Below are positions 22,309 to 32,133 of a DNA stretch of 40,645 nucleotides, in pieces (the first letter of the stretch is position 1; each line of letters begins with the position of its first letter). The stretch spans positions 1 to 40,645 of the forward strand of contig JACPPN010000396.1 of NCBI GenBank assembly GCA_016190995.1, read 5' to 3'. The position numbers were made by a program, and so were the translations under genes. Under the pieces are notes generated by a model. That model searched no databases, was not told the DNA's origin, and was given only the letters and a program-made list of their open reading frames with translations. This stretch comes from Acidobacteriota bacterium. Its GTDB lineage: Bacteria; Acidobacteriota; Vicinamibacteria; Vicinamibacterales; JACPPN01.

Positions 22309-23307
22309 CTGGCGACGGTGCTCGTCACCGGCGGTGCCGGCTATATTGGCAGTCACACCGTCAAGGCGCTCGGCGCGGCAGGTCACCACGTCATCGTCTT
22401 CGACAATTTTTCGGCAGGCCACGCGCAGGCGATTCGCCGGGCGGCGGTCGTCGTGGGCGACGTTTGCGACGGGGACGCCGTGTATCGGGCGCTCGTGGAG
22501 CACCGCGTCACGGCGGTCCTGCACTTCGCGGCGTGGCTGTCGGTGGCGGACTCGGTGCGGGATCCCGCCGGGTACTACGCGAACAACGTCGGAGGCGCCC
22601 TGAGCGTGCTTGGCGCGATGGCGCGCGCGTCGGTTCGAGTGCTCGTCTTCTCGTCGACCGCGGCCGTCTACGGCCGGCCGGTCGAAACGCCAATCTCCGA
22701 GGACCATCCAACGCAGCCGATCAACCCGTACGGCGAGACGAAGCTTGCCGTCGAACGCGCTCTGCCGTACTTCTGTCGCGCGTACGGGCTCGAGGCAACC
22801 TCGTTGCGATACTTCAACGCGGCGGGAGCCGATCCCGACGGAACGCTGGGGGAAGATCACCGACCCGAGATTCATCTGATTCCGCGCGCAATCGAGGCCG
22901 CGCTGGGCGGTCCGGCGCTCGACGTGTTTGGCGAAGACTACGACACACCGGACGGTACGTGTCTTCGCGACTACGTCCACGTCAGCGATGTGGCGGACGC
23001 GCACGTCCTCGCTCTGGGGGCGCGGAACGAGCCGGCCTCAGTCATGGTCTTCAACGTCGGGAATGCCCGACCACATTCGGTGCGGGAGGTCATTGCTGTC
23101 GTGGAGCGCGTCGCTCGCCGGCCGGTGCCCTGGCGGGGCGCGCCGCGGCGCGCAGGCGATCCGGCGGTGCTGTATGCCTCGAACGCCAAGATCTCGCGGG
23201 AACTCGGCTGGACGCCGCGTTTCGCGGATCTGGAGAGCATGGTCGAGACGGCGTGGCGCTGGCGGCGCGATCACCCGCACGGCTACCAGAACGGATCGGC
23301 CTCTTGA
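22309..23307 (+). CDS. galE: UDP-glucose 4-epimerase
   Basis: (L/M)ATVLVTGGAGYIGSHTVKAL, FSSTAAVYGRPVETPISEDHPTQPINPYGETKLAVER, SLRYFNAAGADPDGTLGEDH; start probably CTG at 22309 or GTG at 22318. Confidence 0.93.
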   Translation: MATVLVTGGAGYIGSHTVKALGAAGHHVIVFDNFSAGHAQAIRRAAVVVGDVCDGDAVYRALVEHRVTAVLHFAAWLSVADSVRDPAGYYANNVGGALSVLGAMARASVRVLVFSSTAAVYGRPVETPISEDHPTQPINPYGETKLAVERALPYFCRAYGLEATSLRYFNAAGADPDGTLGEDHRPEIHLIPRAIEAALGGPALDVFGEDYDTPDGTCLRDYVHVSDVADAHVLALGARNEPASVMVFNVGNARPHSVREVIAVVERVARRPVPWRGAPRRAGDPAVLYASNAKISRELGWTPRFADLESMVETAWRWRRDHPHGYQNGSAS

Positions 23308-24020
23308 GCGCGCAGCGTGCCCGCGAGCCCCTCGACAATCCGCTGCTGTCTGTCGTCATGCCCGTGTTCAACGAGTGTGAGACGATCGAGGACATCATCC
23401 GGCGCGTCCTGGCGGTGCCGCTGCGGATCGAGCTCGTCGTCGTCGACGATGGATCGACGGATGGGACGCGGGAGACGCTCGTCAGGCTGAACGAGGCGCC
23501 GCGATTCAAGCTGGTGCTTCAGCCGCAGAACCAGGGCAAGGGCGCCGCGCTCCGCCGAGGCCTTCAGGAGATCACCGGCGACATCGTCGTGATCCAGGAT
23601 GCGGACCTGGAGTACTCTCCAGAGGAATATCCGCAGCTCATCGAGCTCATCTGCCAGGGCCGGGCGGACGTCGTGTTCGGATCGCGGTTCCTTGGCCGGC
23701 ACCGGGCGTTCCTCTTCTCCCACTATGCGGGCAACCGGTTCCTGACGTTTCTCACCAACGTGCTCTACAACACGATGCTGAGCGACATGGAAACCTGCTA
23801 CAAAGTGATGCGCCGCGGGGTGATCCAGTCGATGCGGCTGCGGTCGAACGGCTTCGAGATCGAGCCCGAGCTCACCGCGAAGATTTTCAAGCGAGGGTAC
23901 CGCGTCTACGAAATCCCCATCACCTACGATGGGCGTGGCTACGAAGAAGGCAAGAAGATCACCTGGCGTGACGGGTTGCGCGCGCTCTGGGCGCTCCTCA
24001 AGTACCGATTCATCGAGTGA
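23304..24020 (+). CDS. GT2-family glycosyltransferase (dolichyl-phosphate mannosyltransferase-like)
   Basis: LSVVMPVFNECETIEDIIRRVL, LVVVDDGSTDGTRETL, NQGKGAALRRGLQEITGDIVVIQDADLEYSPEEYPQLI, DMETCYKVMRR; TTG start in a TTGA overlap. Confidence 0.92.
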   Translation: MSAQRAREPLDNPLLSVVMPVFNECETIEDIIRRVLAVPLRIELVVVDDGSTDGTRETLVRLNEAPRFKLVLQPQNQGKGAALRRGLQEITGDIVVIQDADLEYSPEEYPQLIELICQGRADVVFGSRFLGRHRAFLFSHYAGNRFLTFLTNVLYNTMLSDMETCYKVMRRGVIQSMRLRSNGFEIEPELTAKIFKRGYRVYEIPITYDGRGYEEGKKITWRDGLRALWALLKYRFIE

Positions 24021-25774
24021 ATCCCTACCTTCGGCTGCTTCGTTACGCGCGTCCGTACCGGATCCGCTTTGCCCTAGCGATCGCCGCCATGCTGATGTAC
24101 GCGGGCGCGGATGCCGGCCTCGCGTACATGATCAAGCCCATCATCGACGAGGTGCTGCGCCATCGCGAGCGACTGGGGATGGTGGCGACCTTCATCGTGA
24201 CGTTCTATGTCATGAAAGGGCTCGGGGCGTACTTCTCCGGCTTTCTGATGACCGATGTCGGACAGCGCGTCGTGAGGGATCTGCGGAACGAGCTGTTCCA
24301 TCACACGATCGGCCAGTCGGCGGGATTCTTCGCGCGCCGGACGACCGGGCAGTTGATGTCGCGCATCATGAACGACGTCAGCCAGGTCCAGCATGCCGTG
24401 TCGGAGACCGTCGGCGACCTGCTGCGCGAATCGCTGGCGCTCGTCGGCTACTCGGCGCTGCTCTACTACTACGACGCGCGGCTCGCGCTCGTCTGCATGA
24501 CGGGGGCGCCGCTCATCCTGTATCCGCTGGTGCGGCTGGGGCAGCGGATCCGGCGGACCACGCGGCGAAGCCAGGAACAGCTCGAGTACCTCTCGCACCT
24601 AACCGCGGAGGCCTTCACCGGCCATCGCATTGTCAAGGCGTTTGGCAGCGAGCGGCGGGAGGCAGAGCGGTTCGGCCGCGCGACGCATCAGCTGTACCGC
24701 ACGAACATGAAGGTGACGAGCGCGCTGGCCGCGCTTCCGCCCCTGATGGAGCTCCTAGGCGGCTTCGGCATCATCGCGGCGCTGTGGTACGGCACGCGAC
24801 AGATCGCCACGGGCGGTCTCACGCCCGGGGAGTTCGTCGCATTCATCTTCGCGGCGTTCATGATGTACGGACCGGTCAAGAAGCTGAGCCGTGTCAACGC
24901 CAGCCTGCAGCAGGCACGCGCGGCCGCCGATCGTATTTTCGAGATCCTCGATCTCCACACCGAGGTCCACGATCGACCGGGGGCTGTCCCGCTCGCGCCG
25001 CTCAGCGACGTCATCGAGTTCCGAAGCGTCGGGTTCCGCTATCAGGATGGCGGCCGCCATCCCATTCTTCGTAACGTCTCGTTCAGGGTCGGGGCGGGCC
25101 AGATGGTCGCCATCGTCGGGCTGAGCGGCGCGGGCAAGACGACGCTCGTGAACCTCATTCCACGGTTCTACGACGTGACCGAGGGTTCAATTTCGATCGA
25201 TGGCACCGACATCCGCGCCGTGACGCTCAGCTCGCTGCGCGCCCAGTTCGGGATGGTGACGCAGGAGACGGTGCTGTGCGTCGACACGATCGCCAACAAC
25301 ATCGCGTACGGATCGCCGTCGGCCTCGCTCGCCGAAATCGAGGGGGCGGCGCGCGCCGCACATGCCGACGAGTTCGTCCAGGTGCTGCCGGAATGCTATC
25401 GCACCCGGATCGGCGAGCGGGGGCAGCGGCTATCGGGCGGCCAGCGTCAGCGGCTTGCGATTGCGCGGGCGCTCCTCAAGAACTCGCCGATTCTCATTCT
25501 CGACGAAGCGACCTCGTCACTCGACGCCGAGTCGGAGCTGCTCGTTCAGGATGCACTCGCAAACCTGATGCTCAATCGAACCTCCTTCGTGATCGCGCAT
25601 CGGCTCTCGACGGTGCGCCGGGCGGACGCTATCATCGTCCTCGAGCGGGGGTCGGTTGTGGAAATCGGCCGGCACGAGGAGCTGCTGGCGAGGTCAGGCG
25701 GCGTCTACGCGAAGCTGTACGCCCTGCAACTGTTGGGCGCCGATCAGGTGGAGGTCAACCCGCACCCGTCATGA
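24017..25774 (+). CDS. ABC transporter, MsbA-like fused permease/ATPase
   Basis: N-terminal TM domain; Walker A VGLSGAGKTTL, signature LSGGQRQRLAIARALLKNSPILILDEATSSLDAESE, AHRLSTVRRAD; GTG start in a GTGA overlap. Confidence 0.94.
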   Translation: MNPYLRLLRYARPYRIRFALAIAAMLMYAGADAGLAYMIKPIIDEVLRHRERLGMVATFIVTFYVMKGLGAYFSGFLMTDVGQRVVRDLRNELFHHTIGQSAGFFARRTTGQLMSRIMNDVSQVQHAVSETVGDLLRESLALVGYSALLYYYDARLALVCMTGAPLILYPLVRLGQRIRRTTRRSQEQLEYLSHLTAEAFTGHRIVKAFGSERREAERFGRATHQLYRTNMKVTSALAALPPLMELLGGFGIIAALWYGTRQIATGGLTPGEFVAFIFAAFMMYGPVKKLSRVNASLQQARAAADRIFEILDLHTEVHDRPGAVPLAPLSDVIEFRSVGFRYQDGGRHPILRNVSFRVGAGQMVAIVGLSGAGKTTLVNLIPRFYDVTEGSISIDGTDIRAVTLSSLRAQFGMVTQETVLCVDTIANNIAYGSPSASLAEIEGAARAAHADEFVQVLPECYRTRIGERGQRLSGGQRQRLAIARALLKNSPILILDEATSSLDAESELLVQDALANLMLNRTSFVIAHRLSTVRRADAIIVLERGSVVEIGRHEELLARSGGVYAKLYALQLLGADQVEVNPHPS

Positions 25775-26664
25775 TCAAGTCGATGACCGGCTTCGCGTCG
25801 CTCACGCGCGAGCACGACCTCGCGACGATTGGGGTCACCGTGAGGGCCGTGAACCATCGATACCTGGACCTGCAGGTGCGGGTCCCTCCGGTGGTCGGCG
25901 AGTCGGAGGCCGCCATTCGATCGCAGGTGCAGCGGCACCTGGCGCGCGGACGGGTCGAAATCGGGCTGTCGATCCAGCTTCGAGGGCCCGGCGCCGTGGA
26001 CGTGGATTTGAACGAATCGCTCGTCAACGCGCTGGGATCAGCGCTCAATCGCGCACGCGAGGCGGGGCTGGTCACGGGCGGCCTCACGGCCGGGGACCTC
26101 CTGCGGTTCCCGCAAGCGCTCGCGTTTCGCGAGCGGCCCGCGGTGCTCGAGGAGCCCGATCAGGCGCATCTCCGCGAGCTCATCACCCAGGCGGTGGAGC
26201 AGGTGCTCGAGGATCTCGATGCGATGCGTGCCCGCGAAGGCGGATATCTGCGCTCGGACCTCGAGGCCCGTCGGGCGATCTTGGGCGAGCTGATGGCCGA
26301 GATCGAGTCGGCCGCGACAGAGGGCGCGGCGAATCTCCGCGTCAGGCTCGACGCACGCGTTTCTGAGCTGGCGCTCGACGCGCGGATCGAGCCGACGTTG
26401 ATCGCGCAGGAAATCGTGCGCGTCGTCTCCCGCTCGGACATCAGCGAAGAGACGGCGCGGTTCAAGGCACATCTCGACCACTGGACGACGCTCACCGACT
26501 CGCGCGAGCCGTGCGGACGCAAGCTCGATTTCCTGCTGCAGGAGATGAATCGGGAGGTGAACACCATCGGCGCCAAAGCCGAAGGCGTGCGAGTCTCGGC
26601 GCTCATCGTCGCCACCAAGGCGGAATTGGAGAAGATGCGCGAGCAGGTGCAGAATGTCGAGTGA
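25771..26664 (+). CDS. yicC: YicC family protein
   Basis: MIKSMTGFASLTRE, VRAVNHRYLDLQVRVP, ETARFKAHLDHW, CGRKLDFLLQEMNREVNTIGAKA. Confidence 0.94.
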   Translation: MIKSMTGFASLTREHDLATIGVTVRAVNHRYLDLQVRVPPVVGESEAAIRSQVQRHLARGRVEIGLSIQLRGPGAVDVDLNESLVNALGSALNRAREAGLVTGGLTAGDLLRFPQALAFRERPAVLEEPDQAHLRELITQAVEQVLEDLDAMRAREGGYLRSDLEARRAILGELMAEIESAATEGAANLRVRLDARVSELALDARIEPTLIAQEIVRVVSRSDISEETARFKAHLDHWTTLTDSREPCGRKLDFLLQEMNREVNTIGAKAEGVRVSALIVATKAELEKMREQVQNVE

Positions 26665-26679
26665 CGCGGTCGGGATGCG

Positions 26680-27315
26680 ATGAGAGGCCTGCTGTTCGTC
26701 GTGTCGGCCCCCTCAGGAACCGGAAAAACGACCCTCGTCGAACGCCTCGTCGAGATCGTCCCCAATCTCACGATGTCGCGCTCGTACACGAGCCGGGCAG
26801 CGCGTGAGGGCGAAGCCGACGGGGTCGACTATAATTTCATCAACCGCCAGCGCTTCGAGGAGATGATCCACTGCGGCGAGTTTCTCGAGTGGGCGGACGT
26901 CTTCGGCAATCTCTACGGCACCTGTCTCTCGGACACCGAGCGGCATCTCGAGGCGGGCCGCGATCTCGTCCTCGTGATTGACGTCCAGGGCGCCCGGCAG
27001 GTGCGGCGGCAGGGACGGGAGAGGATCGCGATTTTCGTGCTGCCGCCCTCGCCTGACATCCTCGAGCGGCGGCTGCGCGGGCGCAGCAAGGATTCGGAGG
27101 AGGCGATTCGTCGGCGCCTGGCCGTCGCCCGCCAGGAAATCACGGCCTTCGAAGAGTACGACTACGTGGTGGTGAACGACGAATTCGACGCCTGCGTCGA
27201 ACGCCTGGGCGCGATTGTGCTGGCCGAGCGCGCCCGGCTTGCCGTGGCCCGTCGGCCGGCCGAGGAGATCGTCGAGCGGTTTCGCGCGGCGCCAGCCACC
27301 GACGTGACCCGGTAG
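26680..27315 (+). CDS. gmk: Guanylate kinase
   Basis: LLFVVSAPSGTGKTTLVERL, SRSYTSRAAREGEADGVDYNFI, FLEWADVFGNLYGT, VLVIDVQGARQVR. Confidence 0.96.
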   Translation: MRGLLFVVSAPSGTGKTTLVERLVEIVPNLTMSRSYTSRAAREGEADGVDYNFINRQRFEEMIHCGEFLEWADVFGNLYGTCLSDTERHLEAGRDLVLVIDVQGARQVRRQGRERIAIFVLPPSPDILERRLRGRSKDSEEAIRRRLAVARQEITAFEEYDYVVVNDEFDACVERLGAIVLAERARLAVARRPAEEIVERFRAAPATDVTR

Positions 27316-27343
27316 ATGTCACGACACATGGATCGGTCGTTCA

Positions 27344-27565
27344 ATGCTCTCGGCAATCGTGGTTATCGAAAGGAAGGTGAACGTGATTGATCGCAGTCAG
27401 CTGTCCAATGCTTTCGAGTTCGTAACCGTGGCGAGCGCGCGCGCGAAGCAGTTGCTGCGCGGATGTACCCCGCGCGTGGAGAGCACGGCGAAACCGGTGC
27501 GTACCGCGCAGCGCGAGGTCATCACGGGCCGCGTCCGCAAGGTGGAAGAAGAACCGAGCCGGTAG
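27344..27565 (+). CDS. rpoZ: RNA polymerase omega subunit
   Basis: DRSQLSNAFEFVTVASARAKQLLRGCTPRVE; position between gmk and coaBC; start may be an internal GTG near 27377. Confidence 0.85.
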   Translation: MLSAIVVIERKVNVIDRSQLSNAFEFVTVASARAKQLLRGCTPRVESTAKPVRTAQREVITGRVRKVEEEPSR

Positions 27566-27585
27566 CGAAGACCCGAAGGGAAACG

Positions 27586-28803
27586 ATGGCCCTTGTTGCC
27601 CTTGGTGTGACGGGCGGGATTGGCGCCTACAAGGCCGTGGAGGTGGCGCGGGGGCTGCAGCAGCGCGGCCACGACATCGTCGCGATCATGACTCGCTCGG
27701 CACGCCGGTTCGTGGGGCCGGTGACGTTCGAGGCGATCACGCGCCGTTCCGTGATCACCGATCAGTTCGCGCGCGGCCTGAACGCCAACGTCGAGCACAT
27801 CGCCATCGCGTCCGACATCGCACTGTTGCTCGTCGCGCCCGCCACCGCCAACATCATCGGGAAATTCGCCAGCGGGATCGCGGACGATTTTCTGTCTTCC
27901 CTCTACCTCGCCACCCGCGCGCCCGTCCTGATGGCGCCGGCGATGAACTCGAACATGCTCGCGCACGAGGCGGTCCGGCACAATCTCGAGGTGCTCGCCG
28001 CCCGCGGCGTGAGGTTCGTGGAACCCGGGGAGGGCTTTCTCGCCTGCGGCTGGATCGGCAGGGGGCGTCTGGCGGAACCGGACGATGTGGTCGAGGCCGC
28101 CCATGCCCTGCTGCGTTCGGCCCGCACGCTTGCAGGTCGGACGGTCCTGGTCACCGCGGGACCAACGTACGAGGACATCGATCCGGTGAGGTACGTCGGT
28201 AACCGATCGAGCGGTCGGATGGGATTCGCCGTGGCGGCGGAAGCCATGCGGCGCGGTGCCAGCACCATCCTGGTCACGGGCCCAACGGCGATCGACCCGC
28301 CCCCGGGTGTCGAGGTCGTTCGTGTCCGGAGCGCCGTGGAGATGCGCGATGCGGTCATGACACGCGCCTCGTCGGCCGACGCTATTGTGATGGCTGCCGC
28401 GGTTGCCGATTACGCACCGGAGAGCGGTGCGCAAGCCCGGAAGATCGAGAAGCAGCAGGATCGCCTGACACTCTCCCTGGTTCGGACGCCGGATATTCTG
28501 GCGGAGCTGGGCCGGCGCCGCGGGGGAGCCGCGACACCTGTTCTCGTCGGCTTTGCGGCGGAAACGGGCGACCTGCTGACGAAGGCCCGCGCCAAACGCC
28601 GCGCGAAGCACGTCGACGTCATGGTCGCCAACGATGTCTCCCGCGAAGATGCAGGTTTCGACGCGACCACCAACGCGGTAACGATCATCGGCCCCGACGG
28701 TGAACAGGAGGTGCCGTTGAGCTCGAAAACGCACGTGGCGTCGGTCATGCTCGATCAGATCGAATCGCTTCTCGCCTCGAAGGCACATGCGGCGCCGGCA
28801 TGA
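27586..28803 (+). CDS. coaBC: Bifunctional phosphopantothenoylcysteine decarboxylase / phosphopantothenate-cysteine ligase
   Basis: [77 protein letters not shown]. Confidence 0.95.
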   Translation: MALVALGVTGGIGAYKAVEVARGLQQRGHDIVAIMTRSARRFVGPVTFEAITRRSVITDQFARGLNANVEHIAIASDIALLLVAPATANIIGKFASGIADDFLSSLYLATRAPVLMAPAMNSNMLAHEAVRHNLEVLAARGVRFVEPGEGFLACGWIGRGRLAEPDDVVEAAHALLRSARTLAGRTVLVTAGPTYEDIDPVRYVGNRSSGRMGFAVAAEAMRRGASTILVTGPTAIDPPPGVEVVRVRSAVEMRDAVMTRASSADAIVMAAAVADYAPESGAQARKIEKQQDRLTLSLVRTPDILAELGRRRGGAATPVLVGFAAETGDLLTKARAKRRAKHVDVMVANDVSREDAGFDATTNAVTIIGPDGEQEVPLSSKTHVASVMLDQIESLLASKAHAAPA

Positions 28804-29540
28804 ACACGCGCGAAGAGCTGGCGGCGCATCTGGCGCTCTACGCGGAGCTTGGGGTCGCCGGCATCAGCCGTGATCGCACGTGGCGGACACGCGCGGACAC
28901 CGGCGGCCAGATCGAGTCAGGGCAGCCCGAGGGCGCGGCTGCCGAGACCATGGGTCCGTTGACGCCCAGCGCGTCGCCCGATGGGCTGGTGTCCGTGCGC
29001 GAGGATTTGGGCGACTGCACGCGCTGCAAGCTGCACCGGCTCGGCCGTCGTCAGATCGTCTTTGGCGTGGGGAATCCCAAGGCGGAGCTGATGTTCGTCG
29101 GCGAGGCGCCAGGGCAGGACGAAGACGTTCAAGGCATTCCGTTCGTGGGCCGCGCCGGGCAGCTGCTGACGAAGATCATCGAGGCCATTCAGCTGCGACG
29201 CGGCGATGTGTACATCGCGAACGTGATCAAGTGCCGCCCGCCGCAGAACCGGAATCCCGAGCCGGACGAAGTCGCCTCCTGCCAGCCGTTCCTCTTCGCG
29301 CAGATTGACGCCATCAGGCCGAAAGTCATCGTGGCGCTCGGGACATTTGCCGCCCGCGCGCTGCTCGAAACCGACGATCCGATTTCACGACTTCGCGGTC
29401 GCGTGTACGATTATCGCGGCGCCAAGCTCATCGCCACATTTCACCCCGCCTTTCTCCTTCGCAGCCCGGAGCGGAAGCGAGACGTCTGGGAGGACATGAA
29501 GGTTGTCCGCGATCTGCTGCGCAGGGAAGGCAGCGCGTGA
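28800..29540 (+). CDS. Type 4 (Fe-S) uracil-DNA glycosylase
   Basis: [84 protein letters not shown] overlap with coaBC. Confidence 0.93.
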   Translation: MNTREELAAHLALYAELGVAGISRDRTWRTRADTGGQIESGQPEGAAAETMGPLTPSASPDGLVSVREDLGDCTRCKLHRLGRRQIVFGVGNPKAELMFVGEAPGQDEDVQGIPFVGRAGQLLTKIIEAIQLRRGDVYIANVIKCRPPQNRNPEPDEVASCQPFLFAQIDAIRPKVIVALGTFAARALLETDDPISRLRGRVYDYRGAKLIATFHPAFLLRSPERKRDVWEDMKVVRDLLRREGSA

Positions 29541-29544
29541 GGGC

Positions 29545-32121
29545 GTGTCCCGCCTCGTAGCTATCGCCATTCCCGTTCCGTCGCTGGGTCCCCTGACCTA
29601 TCGGATTCCGCAGGGCTTCGACGTTCCCCGTCGCGGTACTCGTGTGCTCGTACCGCTCGGAACGCGCGTGATGACCGGAATCGTCCTCGATTCTCATGAC
29701 GTTGCTCCAGTCCGCGATCGGGCCCCGGAGTCTGGCGAGACCGTCAAGGACGTGATCGACGTGCTCGATGAGGAACCATTCCTTCCTGGTGACGTGCTCG
29801 ATCTGGCGTTGTGGACCGCGGATTACTACCTCTGCGCGCCCGGGGAGGCAATCGCCGCGGCGATGCCGCCCTTCGCGTGGATTGAGAGCGAGCGTCGGAT
29901 TTCCATCACGCCTGCCGGCAGTGAGAGGGCGAACCTTGGCGAGCCGGGCGGCATTCGGGGTGCCATTCTCGAAGTACTGAGGCGGCGCGAAAGCCTGTCC
30001 GCATCGGGCGTTGCGAATGCCGTCGCGACGCCGCAACAGAAGCGGCGTGGCGGTGTGGCAGTCGTTCCCCGGCTGCATTGGGCGATTCGATCGCTCGAAG
30101 ATGCCGGCTGGATTTCGGTCGAGCGATCCCTGAAGGGGACGACCGCGGCTTTCAAGACATGTCGAATCGCCAGGCTGACAGCCGGTGGCCATGAAATGAC
30201 CGCACCTGACGGCAACGACGAGAGTGGGGCGGAGGTGGGCGGCGCCGCAGAAGACCACGAGAATCGGTTGCGGAACCGCGCGAGCCGACGCCTGACGCCG
30301 CGGCAACGCGGGGCGCTCGACATCCTGCGCGGCGCCCCGGAGGGCGTCCCGCTCTCCGCGCTCGCCGAGCAGGGCTACTCGCCGGATACCGTGGACCGCC
30401 TTGCAGCCCGTGGTCTCGTCCTCATCGAGCGAGCAAAGGTCGAACGCGACCCCTTCGGCGCATCCGGCGCCGCCTGGCGTCTGAATTCCTCGGCCTCGAA
30501 TCGCGGCTCGCTGGTGCTCACCACCGAACAGCAGGCAGCCCTCAAGCGCTTGATACTGGCATTGGCGCGGCGGACGTTTCACGTCGCGCTGCTTCATGGC
30601 GTTACGGGAAGCGGCAAGACGGAGCTCTACCTGCGGCTGGCGCAAGCCGCGCGGGCACGCGGTGATGCTGTCCTCGTCCTGGTTCCTGAGATTGCCCTGA
30701 CGCCCGCCGTTGTAACCGTCTTTCGCGACGCCTTTGGAGAGGATGTGGCGGTGCAACACAGCGGTCTCTCCGACGGCGAGCGGCACGATCAATGGCAACG
30801 CGTCCGGCGCGGCGAGGTGCACATCGTCATCGGCACGCGGTCCGCCGTGTTTGCACCGCTCGGGTCGCTGGGCTTGGTGATCGTCGATGAGGAGCACGAT
30901 GCATCCTACAAGCAGGAGGAGAATCCGAGGTATCACGGGCGCGATGTGGCCGTCATGCGCGCCAAGGCGGCGGGCGCGCTCGTCGTCCTGGGCTCCGCGA
31001 CACCATCGCTCGAGAGCTACCAGAATGCGCTGCGGGGGCGCTACGAACTGACCGTGCTCGAGCGGCGCGTGCTCGATCGTCCCCTGCCGTCGGTTCAAAT
31101 CGTCAACATGCGTGAGGAGTATGCGGCGGCTGGCCCCGACCTCGTCCTGAGTCGAGCCTTGGAAGCTGCGCTTGGCCAACAGCTCGAACGAGGCGAGCAG
31201 GCGCTGGTGCTCCTCAATCGGCGTGGTTTCGCGACCTCCGTGTTCTGTCGCCAGTGCGGTGGCACGAGCGAGTGCCCGAACTGCAGTGTCAGCCTCGTCG
31301 TCCATCGGGCCGCGCGACGCGCGACGTGCCACTATTGCAACTATTCGACCTCGATCCCGAGGACATGTCCGGTATGCGCGGGTCCCTACCTCGAACAAAT
31401 CGGATTCGGAACCGAGCGGGTACAGGCCGAGTTGGAAGCGCGGTTTCCCGGGGCGCGCGTCTCGAGGTTGGATCGGGACGTCATCCGACGTCGCGGGGCT
31501 GCGATTGCTTTGCTGCGGCGATTCGCGGCGCGCGAGGTGGACGTCCTCGTCGGTACGCAGATGATTGCGAAGGGACACGACTTCCCGGGGGTGACGCTCG
31601 TCGGGGTCATCTCGGCCGACGTGGGGCTCGGGCTGGCGGACTTCCGCGCTGCCGAACGTACGTTTCAGCTGCTCACGCAGGTGATCGGCCGCGCCGGACG
31701 GGGTGAGCTACCCGGCGGGGCCATCGTCCAGACGCTCTACCCGGAGCATTACGGCATCCGGCACGCTTACCACCAGGACTACCGCGCATTTTTTGAAGAA
31801 GAAATGCGATTTCGAGCCGCCATGCGATACCCGCCGCTCGTCGCCCTGGTCAACGCTATCGTCCGCAACCGCACACCGGGCGACGCGCTCCACTCCGCCA
31901 ATCAGCTCGTTCATGCGCTTCGCGCCGAGAAGTCGTCATTTCGTGTGCTCGGGCCCGCGCCCGCCCCTTTGCCGCGCCTGCGCGGCGAATATCGCGCCCA
32001 ACTGTTCGTGAAGGGGACGAGGCGGGCCGCGATGCGCTCGGCGCTGCGCCAGGCTCTGGCGGACGAACGAGAACTCGCGCGCCGTGTCACAATTGACGTC
32101 GATCCGCTCTCCGTTCTGTAA
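29545..32121 (+). CDS. priA: Primosomal protein N' (replication restart helicase PriA)
   Basis: GVTGSGKTELYLRLA, VDEEHDASYKQEENPRYHGRDVAVMRA, zinc region CRQCGGTSECPNCSVSLVVH...CHYC..CPVC, GTERVQAELEARFPGARVSRLDRD; GTG 29545 probable start. Confidence 0.94.
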   Translation: MSRLVAIAIPVPSLGPLTYRIPQGFDVPRRGTRVLVPLGTRVMTGIVLDSHDVAPVRDRAPESGETVKDVIDVLDEEPFLPGDVLDLALWTADYYLCAPGEAIAAAMPPFAWIESERRISITPAGSERANLGEPGGIRGAILEVLRRRESLSASGVANAVATPQQKRRGGVAVVPRLHWAIRSLEDAGWISVERSLKGTTAAFKTCRIARLTAGGHEMTAPDGNDESGAEVGGAAEDHENRLRNRASRRLTPRQRGALDILRGAPEGVPLSALAEQGYSPDTVDRLAARGLVLIERAKVERDPFGASGAAWRLNSSASNRGSLVLTTEQQAALKRLILALARRTFHVALLHGVTGSGKTELYLRLAQAARARGDAVLVLVPEIALTPAVVTVFRDAFGEDVAVQHSGLSDGERHDQWQRVRRGEVHIVIGTRSAVFAPLGSLGLVIVDEEHDASYKQEENPRYHGRDVAVMRAKAAGALVVLGSATPSLESYQNALRGRYELTVLERRVLDRPLPSVQIVNMREEYAAAGPDLVLSRALEAALGQQLERGEQALVLLNRRGFATSVFCRQCGGTSECPNCSVSLVVHRAARRATCHYCNYSTSIPRTCPVCAGPYLEQIGFGTERVQAELEARFPGARVSRLDRDVIRRRGAAIALLRRFAAREVDVLVGTQMIAKGHDFPGVTLVGVISADVGLGLADFRAAERTFQLLTQVIGRAGRGELPGGAIVQTLYPEHYGIRHAYHQDYRAFFEEEMRFRAAMRYPPLVALVNAIVRNRTPGDALHSANQLVHALRAEKSSFRVLGPAPAPLPRLRGEYRAQLFVKGTRRAAMRSALRQALADERELARRVTIDVDPLSVL

Positions 32122-32133
32122 GGCCGGCGTGGG

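Noticed and set aside
29428-31578. 716-aa ORF antisense to priA
   Set aside because: Fully antisense to a clear priA. Composition (many R/G/H/D) and lack of recognisable motifs are typical of shadow ORFs in GC-rich DNA.
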